64,000 nucleotides of DNA from Apteryx mantelli. Lineage: Eukaryota > Chordata > Aves > Apterygiformes > Apterygidae. The stretch is from assembly GCF_036417845.1 (NCBI RefSeq), contig NC_089979.1, positions 29,012,958 to 29,076,957 of the forward strand, written 5' to 3'. Positions 47,951 through 61,824 of the stretch are shown here, piece by piece (positions within the stretch are counted from its first letter, which is position 1; each line of letters opens with the position of its first letter). The position numbers were made by a program, and so were the translations under genes. Below the pieces are notes generated by a model that saw nothing but the letters and a program-made list of their open reading frames with translations, did no database searches and was not told the origin of the DNA.

Positions 47951-50900
47951 AGGCGGCAAATTAGATAGTGGGAGGTATTAATGGGAGACAGCATAAAACT
48001 GAAGGAAATCAGTTATTGTTAATCATGTATTTATCTCAAAGAAATTTCTCTAAATACAGGTGGGAGGTTATTTGACATTCCATTAGTTCTCTGAGGAGCT
48101 TAGCCACTCTTTCCTACCTGAAACATCCTTACGAAAAAGCACTGGATAAAATGCAGGGCTGTCTTCATGCTTAGTCCTGTAGCAGTGATGCTGCTAGCTG
48201 TTAAAAATGAGATGACTTCCATTTAGAGTCTGTTTTTCAAGGGTTTATGTAACTTGAAAATATAAAGAGAAAGTGGCACTAAGGTTAAAGAAGATCTAGT
48301 TTTCCTAGCATACTTCTCTTCTAATTTCTGAATCTTTCGCTCCAGCCGCCCCCATGCCTGGCACTGTCAGTGCTCTAAGCACTACTTTCTTGAAGCTGCA
48401 TCATCTCTTCAGTTATACTTTCTATTTAAAAAAACCCAACAACAACAATAAAAAACCTAGAGCTCCTGATTTAACATGCTTAAAAATAATATTGTAAATA
48501 TTTAAGACTAGCTCAGATCGTGGGGGAGTACTGTTCAATACTACCGAACTCTCTTCAGTACTTACAGCAGGAGAATGTAGCTCTGCTTTTAATATGAAAA
48601 TGCTTGATTGATTATTGTTTCTTTTACCAGATACAGACATTTTCAAAACTTCTCAGTCTCCCATCAGTCTCTGAGTGCTGCTCATTTTGGCTCTGTCATT
48701 TAGAAATTGTTAAGTCCACGTGTACTTGATAGTGACATTCATTTTCATTGTGTCAGTGGAGGAAAACACATCACTAAACTATATGGCTAAGTCAATTTAT
48801 TTTATATATCCTTAAAAAAGCATAAAACAACATCCATAACCTTCCTGCCTTCTCTTGTCCCAAATACAAAAATGAGCCGTAGAGAAAATTTTGAATCCAG
48901 AGCAGGTAAGGTGTTCTGCGTTTCACCATTTTCACTCAATATGCAGATAGAATTGTACTTTCATCTATTACCTACTGCCGTCACATGCAGAAGTGGAGAG
49001 GTCAGCATGCCTGACTCCTCAGGAGCGATAAACATTGCCATTCATTTTGTATAGAATTGCAACAACTTGTTTAACATATAACGAGCTTATACTTAAGAGG
49101 CTCTCAGCTTAGCACTTGTGCATACAGTGTACACAGCTTTGTTTTGTACCACTGGTTCTTAACTACATAACTACTTATTGTTCTTATCGTTCTTTCATTG
49201 GTGACTTAACTGCTGACATATAGAAGCTGTATAATTTGAGGTACTATTAGATATTATTGATCTTACTGTAACCTCAGAAGAAGCCAACATCTGTGGTACA
49301 ACAGAATACAGATATCTAGATAATTCAGCCTGAATCATAATAATCTTCTCCACAAATTCAAAAGTACTTACTTTGCAAAGGCATAGAAGGCAGAGTTTAT
49401 ATCTAGGAGGTCATGACACTTAGTCTACTAAAAGGTAGGGAGACTGATAAACCGAAGTCAAAAGGTAAGAAGTTTTATAGGAACATTAACCATCTGGATA
49501 ACGTGCTTTTCTTCAGTGGTATCTGGAGATGTTCATTTATTAGGTACTCTGGCATTCTATAAATATATACAGGCAAGTACTGACTTCCTATTACTTTGGC
49601 AGAATTATCAAACAGGGGGATTTTTTTTTCATTATTCTATAACAATTTCTTCTTAGAATTTCATTTTCAGACTTACATGAATACATATCCTCTGAACTTT
49701 GAGTGTCCTCTGAAGAGAGCATGCATTTTGTGTGCTTCACAAACACACCATCCAGTCTTTGTGTGAAGTGATACTTACATTGTGGCAAGGCTCCTCTTGC
49801 ACTGAAGTTTCTTAGAAGAAATCCATGAGAAGTAGAAGAGATTGAAAGAAGAATGTGCAGTCCCACTCATACTCTTTGCCTGTATGTAAAGCAAGAACAC
49901 ATCAATTTGTATGAAATATCTTTGCCTTTTCATCTAGACATTCATAATTTTGAAGGGAAGATATGCCTAACTTCCCTGTCAGTACCCTGTCCTGTCAAAT
50001 TGAGTGACATTCTTTTAGAGATCATAAATATACGTGTTCAGGCTCTGTGGGAGACTGTCATACTCCTGAACAAAATCCTAGAAATTGTGATTATGATAAC
50101 TTTACTAGTGAATAGCAGCAACTCCTGACTCAAATCTTAACAAAATAGTAGCTCTTTTCTTCCATTCTCCTTCATTTGACCCCTAATATCAGCGACCCAA
50201 GTTATCCTGTTTTTCTCTAATCATTTCTGACTTGTGGCTGTCAGATTTATCTATGAGAGTCTACTTGCTTGGCTGGTGTCTTTGAATCATGGATCTGGAA
50301 AGATGCCTAAGACACATTTCTCGTTCTTTAATGCACATTATGTGAAAGACCTCTTCAATTTTAGCTAACCTGCTGTCCAGAAGGAATGAAATGACCTCAT
50401 CTGTCAACTGTATGTGTTTTGTCTCACAGAACATTTTCCTCAAGCACAAAAGTGATAGAGATATTTTCAGTGTGACCAAGAGGATGGCTGCACAGCATGT
50501 TTTGACTCTTCCAGAAGGTCTTGAGAAGGATGATACAACTTAGTAGGTGATAGAGATGAGGAAACCTGGCCTTCCATCACAGTTGTGATTATGCTATGAA
50601 AAGTGCCCCGTACTCTATGAGATGATCTTACACATGTAAGCCAATGGCTCTTCCTTGAGTTGAAGTATCATATTGGTTGTCCATCAAGAGTAATTATCTC
50701 CTCAGGCTGTTGTGGTTATTTTTGGTGTGGCTTTCACTATCAGTGCACACTTTCATGGAAACACGCCCTTCCAAGAAAAGCAGATATGCTAAGAGATTGA
50801 GTCCACACATTTTAAGTTACTAGCAGATGGTAATTGAAGGAAGTGAAGAATGTTCTTACTTCCTTACTTCACTGTTAAAAATATAATCCTTAGAGGAGTA

Positions 50901-51740
50901 AGGGGGGCACTGACATTGAGATGAAGCCACTTTCTCAACCCTGAACGTAAAGTTTATGATGACCTAGATAACGTGTTTCAAAATTCTGTGATTCTTTAAA
51001 GTCCTATAAATACACTGATCTGAACGGTTTTAGGTATCTATACGTTAGCTATGAGTCTGCACTTGATGGGCAGAGCAGTTCTACATTTGCAAACCAATTT
51101 AAATTCAGTGGCTTCCCTGGTTGTTTTTTCATCCATTTCTTCCATGTATATTGCAGGCAGTAGCAGAGCTCCTTGTCTTTGGCTTTGCTTTCTGCACAAT
51201 CATTGTCCATAAAGGGTTTATTCTTTGAACGTACAGCCTTACCTGACTAGCACGATGCTCAGATAAATTTGTTCATAGCTACCTGAAATATCATACAAAT
51301 TACAACAGAGGAAAACACACAGCTAGGAAGAGGGACTCTTACTTTACAACCTAGCCGAAAACCTATGTAGGAATTCATGCTGCATTCAAGAGTTAAAATT
51401 GATTTTTTAAATATTCAGTTCAACGGTCTCTCTTTAGGGCTACAGAACAAGAAGTATGGTACTGGAATAATATTGCTACTTCCATTTGCCAGACTCTATG
51501 AGTTTTATCAAGGCTCTCCATTGTAAATAAATTGAAGCTATTCTCCAGTAAAATGAAGAGGTCTCAATACAACTGGAAGGATACTACTCAGAATTACATG
51601 TTGTCATATTTGGATTCAGGAAATTGATTGTTTTATCAGATTAGGATCTCCTGCTTTTCTGGGCTATTTACCAAAGTGGCAGCAGCTAGTAGCTAACAAA
51701 AAAGTGTATTTCAGACACCTACCAGACCAGTTCAAAAATA
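47951..51740. other. AT-rich non-coding stretch
   Basis: No gene recognised. AAATTCTGTGATTCTTTAAA near 50981 could be the 3' end of another very old plus-strand CR1, but the upstream sequence does not support it. Confidence 0.5.
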
Positions 51741-51744
51741 AATC

Positions 51745-51810
51745 TTAAAATCATAAAGCTGGGAAACACTTCACCCAAGATGTTCTCCAAATCATCCAGT
51801 ACAATACAAT
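51745..51810 (-). mobile_element. CR1/L3-type LINE 3' tail, very diverged
   Basis: Plus strand AAATCATAAAGCTGGGAAAC, then ATGTTCTCCAAATCATCCAG, resembles the complement of an old CR1 3' end (AATCATAGAA..GGCTGGAAGGGACC..GTCATCTAG). Only the last ~60 bases are seen. Confidence 0.4.
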
Positions 51811-54800
51811 TAAAGTATAAAAAAAGTACCAAAAATGCAATTCAGGAAAATGTCATTTTAAAAACTAAGCAATAAATCCATGAACAAGGGTATTTAACAA
51901 CTATGTCAATCTCAGCTGAGTTTGGTTTTGATTGTGTTTGAGGAAAGCTAAACAATTGTAATATTAAGTGACAGTTTAGCATCAGTTCTGCTTTTTTTTT
52001 TTAACAACTGTCTAGGAAAATACAAAAATAACTAATGGAATAGACTACCTAAAGTATTTTCAGCTTCCCTGTGTAGGCAAAGAACATGTCAATAGAGTAA
52101 CTGCTTCAGCAAAGCTATCTATAACTTTATTCAGCATCCATGAACTTAAATCCATCCAGAATGCCAAAACTTGGACTCCTATCACAGTTTCAGCATCCAG
52201 AACCTTGGTTCAAACTCCATCATAAATGTCTGATAATTCAACATTTCCTTTTCCTCATTTCCCCTAGACTAGGTAGCTCTTCTGATTAATTTCCCATCAT
52301 AACATCTGGAGACTATTTCTTTTGTCTGTAGACCTATTAATTGTATCAATTTCTTCCAGGTCTCCCCATGTTTTTTGCTGAGTATTTCTGGACGGTACTG
52401 TATTAACAATAAACATTTCACACAAATAATAATGTGCTGATGATTCCAGCATTGTACCAACTTCATGCTTCTCTGAAAAATATAGAAGCTTGGAAGAAAA
52501 CAAGATTTGGTCATGTTGTCATTTTAGCAACTGTAGGAGAATATCAGGTGGAAGAAATCCCATTTCTCACTGAGGATCAGTTTAAGAAAAAAAATTATAT
52601 GTTAGTTGGAGACCTTGCTGACAATTCTTTTTATTAAGAAATGGTTTGCCTGATACACAGCGAGGCAAACATACCCCCAAAAAGACCAGAAAGTTATATT
52701 GCAAAGTAGAAATAATGGGATTGCAATGTAGGTAATGGGAAAAATATTTTACTTAAATATGGTTAGAATTCACTCAGTATGTCTGACTGGTGTTTCTATC
52801 TCTCTGTGGATCTCACAGCTAGAAGTAGACTGATGGGCTAAAAGGTTGTGAGAAGCACAGGCAGGAGTATGATGGTGGAAAGCCTTCAGATTTTCATCCT
52901 GAAAAGTGTCAACTGATCTTGTAAAATACATCTTGTATGTGTACCACATATTTTACAGGGCAACTTACTAGCATGTTTTTTAACCTATCTTTTCACAATC
53001 TGTATCACAAGATAATTAACAAATAATAAAATTTTAATGAACTTGAGAGCCTTTAGAGAGATATCGAAGTTGTGAACAAGTCATAGGATCTATGAAACCC
53101 ATACAACTTCACTTTTTTTGGACATTCTTCTCTTTTTACCTATAGTCTGATAGCATTTGTTGAAAAATGGGGAATGAGGAAAATCTGTATACTAGGATTA
53201 TTTTGCTACTCAAGTTTGGAGGAACTATTCAAATAAGATGGATGAAAAAAGGGCATTCTACTTTATTTCCAATATTTCCTCTGTATTCTATTTACATATT
53301 GTAGTCCTGACTCTGTGCACAAATGAAGCACGCCAGTGATAAGACTGAAGTAATGCTGATGTTATGAGAGGGATTAAGAAAGCAATCTGGAAGGCTTCCA
53401 GCAGGATCAGAGAATCAGAATGCAGCACTTCATGTCTGTATTTATGAAGGCCTAATTCAGCAGAAAGCATACCTATGTCTGCAGGAGGGCAGACTTACAG
53501 CGCAGAGGCTTTTACTACACTGTCTACATAGTACGCAGGATCATGCTGAAAGAAATGGATTCACATATGGACTGCGGAGAACATGAAAGTGGATAAAAAC
53601 CACTACGTGCATGTGTGTTTTCTGAGGTCTGTGCAAATGGAACTTTTGTCCTGGCTTTGTGTCTCCTTGGCTGAGCAGTGTGTGGATGTTTGCAGTAGAT
53701 CTCTGCCAGGTTGCAGAGCTATGACAAAGTATCAGTTTCTCTTCTATGCATATGGTCAGTTTTGTAAACTCCATTCTACTACTGCACATCAGTCTCCCAT
53801 TTTCTTACTAATATCTCAGTCACTCTGGTTCTTGGGTGCTAAGCCTGCAATTTGTGTACCGATCATGGGTTTATCAGCTGTGCCTTTTGACTCCAGTATG
53901 TTGCTTATGTAGGATGTCAGATCCAACACTCGACAACTTTTCATTCATAGCAGCGCCATATTGCAGGCTCTGGTCCAACGTGTGATGTTGGAGAAAGGCA
54001 CCTGTCTATAATTGCCTTTCAAGATTTCTGTTGCACTGACCATGTGGTGGAACCTACCAGAGAAACAAACTTTGGGCCAACCTTAATTTTACGTTGCATC
54101 TACTCTTTGTCCTGCTTCTCTGCTCTCTTAGGGGACTGTCAAAGTGCGATAATCCTGGACTTTGCCTATTCTGTGGACACACAGTATTTATGTGCACACT
54201 GTCTCCTCATGTAGTTTTCACTTTGGATAGCAAAGCAAGTTGTCACCAAAATTATAGCAATTTATTACCCTACCTGATAAAACTGTTATTTCAGTTTCTG
54301 AAACCCTACACCCTGGATACCCCCACCTAGCACAGAACTGAAGCAGGAGAGGGCCAGCATGTCAATGTTTTACAGGTTGCTTTCAAAACAAATTGTATGG
54401 GTGAAATCTTGCATCTTACTGTGTACCCAAGCTTGTTTGAGTTTGCACCTATTAACAAGGGAATTTGAGTCAGTTCCAGTAAATGACTATCCCACCTCAA
54501 AATTATTTTGTCTATGTCTAGCATTTAAGAAAGAGATTTAAGAGTGAGCTATAGCATGCTGAGTTGATACCATGTTCACACTGATCCAGGACACATGCAT
54601 TTGAATGAGGACACCCTACCCTGAGATAGCTAAAAGGCAATAAGCACTGCTCAAACCTCAGCCTTTGCTGCCCTGTAGGCTCCTGACATGCTCTCCCTCC
54701 CCATCCCAGAGCCCTCTGCTGAAAGCAGCTGTTTTTTCACAAAAATGGAGGAAATCTGACTATTTATTTTTAGACATGGAGTCCAGCTGATGTGATGGCA

Positions 54801-55950
54801 CCCAAACCTCTGGTGTTGTATGCAAACGTACCATAGTTAGTACTAAGCTAACAAACTCCAGTTTAAAATTGGTTAGACTTTTGCCTGGTATCTCCTATAT
54901 GAAGGTTATTCTTCCACCTGATTCTTCCAACTAGATGATTTCTTCCAGTTTCCAGACTAATTTATGTTTCCTTAATTTCAGATTTCTGTAAAAGCCTTGC
55001 TTTTAAATGTAATTTTTCAAGCTGCTGTTGAGGTGGTGATCAAAATGTAGTAGATGATTTTACAGGTTAAGGCTTATTTGTGAGCAGTCCATTTAATTCA
55101 GGCTCCAATAACATCATGATTAGCTAATAGCCAGTGTCATACAAAATGTATTTCACTACTATGTTGTTGAACTATTAGTTACAACACTATATTAAGATGC
55201 AACTGATCCATAAGGCAATGCTCAAAAATGATTAATTTTGATGTTAATTATACAAAAGCTGCTTAACAAAAAACCCTATGAACTATTATTTCCCTCTTTA
55301 TTAAAGTTGTCAAGTTAAATTATATCATAAAAAAATTATTATTTATAGTTCTTTACAAAATAGCTAAGATATCTTAAATCCAAATATCCCAGAAAATCAA
55401 AATGCTGGCAAGTCTCTATGTTATGATTTCACTAGGATTGAGACACTATCATTAGGTTCTTAGAGCCTAGTTGTGTGGTTTTGGGAATCAGTGTAATTTC
55501 TGTTCTTTTGTTTAAACATAAAGCCTTGAAATCTGATCAGGAGAATGGCAAGTGTTTCATATGATGAGTCTAATAGAACTTGGATTATTTAGGTTCATAA
55601 ACTGAACGCTGCAATTGGATATCATCACTGTTTATATCAGGGAAGTACAGACAAGTGAAAGAAAACAATTTAATCTAATGGACGATGTTGGCAGAAGAAA
55701 CAAATGGGTGTAGACTGGCCATTAATGCAACTAAGATGGAAATCAGAAGATAATTTTTAAAATCAAAGCATTAGGGTTTTGAAACAACTTTCTAATCATT
55801 GTAATAATAGCAAATCCCTTACTTTTAAGTTGGAGCGTAACCATAGTTACCATGGAGTTTACAGAGACAATTATCTGATGCTGTTGCTGGTGAAAGAAGG
55901 AAAGCTGACTGGGAAAGACCCAGTCTGGAAAGACCTGGGAGATCTTTCTC
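51811..55950. other. AT-rich non-coding stretch
   Basis: No gene, RNA or element recognised. The 109-codon plus-strand frame at 53583-53912 is opposed by a minus-strand frame and has no supporting motif. Confidence 0.5.
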
Positions 55951-55958
55951 AGTCCCAT

Positions 55959-57010
55959 GTGTTAAGTTATCTAATTAAAGGCTAATCAAATTAACCTCAG
56001 AGAGCAGGTGATGACTAGAGGAACAGTGACAGGTGGATGAGCTCAAGTAAGCTGACCAGGTCCAGCACACTGAATTGATTAGTCTTTGAGGCCATCAAAG
56101 GAGAAGAATCAGACCATGGTCCCTGGTGAAAAACTCACCAAGGCATATCAAAGAAAGAAACTCTCCAGAACACCATGCAGACTAAGGGGCATTATTTTGT
56201 AAAAAGGTATAGGCCTTACTATGGGATGCATAATAAGTGGGAAGATACTTTTGCAATAGATCAGAAACAATTTTGGATTGTACAAAACATTATGGGATAT
56301 TTAAGGGATGGATCAAAAGCAGAGAAAAGAAGGGATAAAGGTGGATCAGGGAGGAAAAAGCATAAGAAAATGGAGGAGGTGGATAAGTAGCTGGTTGCAT
56401 GTAAACTAGCTGCTGATCAGTTCGTTTGTCTTGAGGAACCCTGTGCTTGATCACTGCAGTCTCTCCTATGTTTTTATTAAATGCTATTTCTAGCCATCTT
56501 CTGTGTGAGTGCACTCCCTGTTCTGAGCCTATACGTGTGAACTGCTAGTTAACTTCAAGCTGGATTAGTTGGCAAGTAGGACAAGAGATCTGGATGCCAG
56601 TGTCTGCAGAGACTGGGAGTTTGGGGCCAGCTTCTAGGAGACCTGTGTTGTTTGTTTGTGTGCATGTGTGCCTGTGGGAACTGCTAGCGAAGGTCAAATC
56701 AAAGTAACTAGAGTGAGACAGAGGAGAAACATGAAAGGGGTTCCGGTACGTGGAACAGGGATCAGGCTATTTGCAGTGTGGTGGTTTATGTGGGGGCCTG
56801 CAGAGGAGCCCCGCTCTCGTTTTTGCTGGTCTGTCTGTGGGCAGCCATCTCTGTATCAGGCTTGTGTTTCTGTGCTGGCGGGTATTCATGCTCAGACTTG
56901 CTGCTGCCTGGACCTGGGAGTGGGAATAAAAGAGCAAGCTCTCATCTCAGTGCCCAGGAAGGGGGGAACATTATGGATCCTACAATCCACTGGATTCAGC
57001 TACCTCTAAC
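55959..57010 (+). mobile_element. Probable ERV LTR-derived segment, plus strand
   Basis: This block is richer in G than its surroundings and reads like a retroviral LTR. There is a possible 5' TGTGTTAAG at 55959. Next come a CTTGAGGAACCCTGTGCTTG phrase, an ATTAAA signal at 56476-56481 followed by GTGAGTGCACTCCCTG, and an AATAAA at 56935-56940. GAACTGCTAG occurs twice (about 56540 and 56679), hinting at internal duplication. Frames of 117 and 105 codons near 56656-57095 overlap one another and look accidental. I cannot fix the ends or a target duplication. Confidence 0.4.
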
Positions 57011-57014
57011 ACCA

Positions 57015-60000
57015 CATTCCTGTATTCTAATTCAGTTATTTAGCTTTTTTCACTATTTTAGCTTTATTTATTCTGTTTGTCTTAACATTTGTTAAATTTC
57101 TGTTTTTGAACAAGCCCAAACTGCAAATTATATATCATTCATGGGCATAATGTATAAGAATTTCCTTGCATTTTTCGTATGTTTCATCATCCTTTTATTC
57201 CACTGAGTAAATCAGTGATGAAAATCTTCATACCTAATTAGGTCCATACATTCTACTACATGAAATGCTGAGAAAACTGGACTTTATTTTTGAGGAAAGG
57301 GACCTTGCTTTGGATAAAAGAGAATAAAACTCATTCTTCCCTTCCAGTGATAGTAATACCCTTTATTACTTTTTATTTATAATACTTTCCTTTTAAACCA
57401 CTGCAACTTGTTGAAGTGTACATTTTAGGTACTTTCACACTGTCTGTCATCCACTGAAAATGAATGCTATCCCAAGTATTAGAATCATCTTGGGTGGCTT
57501 TTACAGGAAATATAGATGGACTTGTGATTGTGTGCTTAAAAGAATCCTCCAGATGATATTTATGACTAAGTACACGCACTGGAAATCCCCATGCCAAGTC
57601 TGTCCTTTCACTGAGGACTCATACACATCACTTTCATATATCAAAGTCAATAGTTCTGATGGATTCTCTCCTGGTGGTTTTATCCCAGTTTTATCCTGTA
57701 GTTTTTTATCTTTATAAAAGACTTAATGGATGAAAGTTACATAAGCAAAAATGGGACAAATCTCTTGTCTCAGCAATACAGTTTCCTTTTAAACTTCTCT
57801 AATAAGGTCTTTGTCATTCTTGGCTGCGCTGCACTAGATACTGTGTTTAATGTTATGTCACTTCATCTTTGTCTTCTGTAAAGAAATTCTGGGATAGAGC
57901 CTCAGCTTGAGTAAATCCCTGACAGATTGGAGTTAGCCAGTGGATTTAAACCAGTGGAGTAGCTAGGGGTCTGTGTTTCAGCATCCTGCCGACAGAGCTA
58001 TCTACTGAGAGAACTGTCATTTTTATGCTTGAAGCATTTTTATGCTGCTTGAAGTTGCTTTCCTCTCTCTTCCTTTGCCAGATTTCACAACCACCCAATC
58101 TGAGCACAGTCTTCTTTAAGGTTTTCAGTGATTCTCTCCTACAGTTTTGTCTCCGTTACCTCAGCCAGAATTAACTCTTCTTCCTGTTTTCTTCTCACAA
58201 ATTGTCATTTGTTATTCGATAACCACACCTTTTGATATCCACAATAAATACAGCCCTGTGTTTCAGACATAGGAAAAAAAAAAGAACCCAAACCCCACAC
58301 ATTTAACAGAGACTGGCAATACAAAGGTTTATTCTACTGCTCTGTCAGTCTGTAGCCGAGGCCCCCCAGCCTGCAGCTGCCAGTTAGCGTTTAGTCCTCC
58401 GGAGAACAAAGACAGAAGCCTTCTGTAAAGCTGACCTGGAAAATAAAAATTTAGCTGCTTCTTTTTTATGTTACATTGAAAGAGTCTGAAATACTTTCCA
58501 GAGTTTTTTGGGCTTGCCATTCTGAACACAGGTCTTTGTCACAGAGTCTACCAGAATTGAAAGCCTGGTAATTATAAGGGAAAAACCTAAAAACTGGGAG
58601 ATATGCATTTGAGGTCTTCATATGTCATAAAGATACATTTTTTTAAATACAAAGATTTGCTTTTAGTTTGGGTAGAAAAAGTAGCCCAAATAAGCTATTA
58701 GAGTTGTCAGTCTGTTATCATCTGCACCTACAGACAACCCAATTAATAACCCAGTACTTCAAAATGGATATTTAGATTTTTCCCTTTGTGTTGATTTTAA
58801 AGTATAGTATAATCTTTACATATCTCTTCATTATATATTTCATCATTGAACAAAATGAACAAAGCATCACTTTTTAATATTAGAGACCAATAAAAATATC
58901 TCTGATTTCTTTCAATTTAATAGTCAGACTATCTACTTTCATTTCATGAAAAGGCTGTAAAACAAACTGGTGACACTGTTTCATTCTGTGTATTGAGTAC
59001 TCTAATTACAATAACTTTCAAATATAATCCAGTTATTCTAACCATATGACCTCATCTCTTACTGTACTTACACAGGTGATCCGTAGAGCATTTTAGTTGT
59101 TGTTAACTTCGAGTTATGTTAGAGAGTGCTCTCCTTACATAATATTAGGTAAAAGATATTTGAGACATTCAACTGATTAATCACAGATTGTCAAAAATTT
59201 GTAGTGAAATTTTCATTTCAAAGTGCATCATGCATGAGCAGCAGCTGGGCTCCTGTACTGCGTTGAAAAGCTGGGCCATAGGAGCTTCTGAGTAACATTT
59301 ACAAAGCAGTTTTGCAAATTCCCTCTATCAGTTTTCTGTATTTGCTCTAGTACATGGAGAAAAATCAAGTTTTCTAGAGGGCCATTCAAAGAACCAAGGG
59401 TTGGGCTTTGAAATGCCTTTAAAGAAGCTTCTCTCTCATCACTGACAACAGCCTCTTTGGGCTAAGGGTTCTTACTTTAAGTGGAATTTAGGTGCCTAAG
59501 TCAACTACGGTGTTTGAAAAACCCCAATCTCTTTCTTAGCTCCTTCCTTCCAGACTGGTCCTTATGCCAAATATTATAACTGCTATTCATTAGTTCACAT
59601 ACCCTTTATTATTTTCTGCTTGCCCATACAATTTCATCATTTGCCTATTAATGTAAAAACAACTTCAGCTGGTCCATCTAACTCCTCATAAGATGCTTTA
59701 AGGACATAATAGCAGAGTTGTCCCTCTGTCACCTTTCGTACAGATCATTTTTGGAATTTGTTCTGTTCGTAACAACTTTTCTCCTTGAGCTAAATATAAA
59801 AAACTATAAACTAATTGTATGGCTTGTACCATGATTTTAAGTCAGATTATTGTGGTCAAATCTTGAGAATGCATATTTATATTCTAATCTTGAAAATAAA
59901 AAATCTCAAAAGGAACTAAAAGAGAATTTCAATCATTCTGCTAATACAGTCTAATTAGTACTTCCTTCTTCCTTGCCTATTATTTAGAAATCCATATAGT

Positions 60001-61545
60001 GCTTAGTTTCATTGTGGACATGAATAATTTGATTCATATTTAAATTACCAGAAGGTATAGATGATACCAGCACATACAGTAATTAATAGTTCTCTGACAC
60101 TTCTCAACTATCCTGAGAAATCAAGATAAAGTTGTGTAATATGTGTGTGTACATAATATGTAATCATGTATATGTGCCATATGAAATATACATTTTAAGA
60201 TAAAAGATCAGACTAAATAAAACTGAAAAATAAAATCAAGTCATAGAGTAAAAGTAAAAAATATACATTTTTAACAGTATGACTAATCCCAAACGTAAGT
60301 AATTCATCCAAGACAATAAAAAGTAGAGTATATTTTTTGATAAATGATGCCTATATAAAAAAACCATCCATATAAGGTTTCAAGTAAACTGGCTGCAGAT
60401 GAGCTTGTAAAAACATTTTTGAAAAAAAATATGTTTTTGAATTTCATTTAAAATTTTCATTTTTTCATGTTATTGACAAACATTTCCAAAACTTTCACAG
60501 CTTAAGTTAGAAAAAAAAAACCCTCTATTCTATAATCTTTTAATGTCCTCCTTTTTATAGTGGAAAAGGAAATAAGATGTTAGAAAAGAAGTGAAAGGAC
60601 TTTAATTCTTATCAAAATTGATTTTTTTGAGGGAGGAAGGGAAGGGAGGTTCATCTTTAAAAACCTTGACCTTGCCTCAGAAGAATTTTTATATTGATCG
60701 TGTTCCTTTGCTCTGCATAAGGAGTATGTCTACAACGAGGGCTAGGGATACAAGGGCACCATGCATATTCTGGGAAAGACTTTCTACATCTTGCAGAAAA
60801 CAATCTAAGATTCATAGGATAAGAGTTCATGTGGAATAGGGCTCCTTTGACATGAGGAGATTTCCAATCCCTTAGAAGCATGAAAACCTTGAAACTAGTT
60901 TTCTTATTTCTGGATAAATGCTTTTGCAATATAGTTATTACGGAAAGGTAATAACTTTACTGAAAAGCTAGTAACTTTTTCAGGCCAGTGATCTATCTAA
61001 TCTTTGGTGAATAAAGCATAAGTAATTTTTACTGTGTTCTCCATCTCCCTCTATTTGGGGATGTTGGGATTTTTTTTTCCCCTGCATATTTCTTTCCTAT
61101 TTTTCCTTTGCCGTTGCCTAGAAATTTTAAGCCATATTTAAGCCATATACTTGATACTTTTGGAATCCATTGAAAGCAACCCAATACCATTCTGATGTCA
61201 GCAGAAAGGATTTTCAGAGAAATCTGCTGCCAAGAAAGTATGTTTATCTTCCTATACTGTTTGTCTGGGACTGTTTCATCATTGACTGTAGTTGTTGTAA
61301 CAAGCTACAGTCAGAAGAGACAGAGGGAGAGAGAGAACAAGAGAGAGAAATGAGACAACAAGATTACCAAAGACCTTGAAAACAAAAAGGCCCAGATGTA
61401 TTCTGACAAGACAAAATCTGAGCTGTAAACTCTGGAGTGATTTATCTTAGTCCAAATCCTGAACGGGTAATATAACTAGAGTATATACTTACAGTATACT
61501 ACCTACCCTAAAAATTGGTGTGTAGACTGAGACCATACCTCTGGA
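57015..61545. other. AT-rich non-coding stretch
   Basis: No gene recognised. Low-complexity TG/TA near 60138-60190, many AAATA-type runs at 60180-60540, and GA-rich sequence at 61317-61352. Confidence 0.5.
61317..61352. repeat. GA-rich simple repeat
   Basis: Interrupted (GA)n. Confidence 0.75.
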
Positions 61546-61549
61546 TTAG

Positions 61550-61820
61550 GCAGTGCCTGAACTGCAAGTGATGGGGCATGAGAAGAACATTATGTGGAAG
61601 AGTCACTGCGTGTTGCCCCGTTCGGATAACCTCTCGCAGGCACAACCAGCTCGCCCTGACTGCAGCTGGGACCCGGGACTCAAGCGCTCGGGCTCATCAG
61701 TGTGTCTCTGTGGCTCTTCACCTGCACAACCCAATAGAGGATGCAAAAAATTGCCTCTTCACTGGAAAGGAAAAGGACAAATGCCTATGGATTACTGGGG
61801 GATTATGTTGAATAAATAGT
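61550..61820 (+). other. CpG-bearing patch with overlapping open frames ending at AATAAA
   Basis: A locally GC/CpG-rich segment (about 61600-61720, e.g. GACCCGGGACTCAAGCGCTCGG) stands out in AT-rich DNA. Two overlapping plus-strand frames (61553-61819 and 61578-61811) cross it. AATAAA at 61811-61816 lies at their end. Neither product is recognised. It could be a terminal exon of a non-coding RNA, a diverged retroelement piece or a small regulatory patch. Confidence 0.2.
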
Positions 61821-61824
61821 ATTC

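Noticed and set aside
50960-51000. ATTCTGTGATTCT resembling a CR1 3' terminus on the plus strand
   Set aside because: No CR1-like sequence is recognisable upstream.
57900-58020. Possible tRNA-derived SINE
   Set aside because: No convincing A/B box pair and no matching phrase order.
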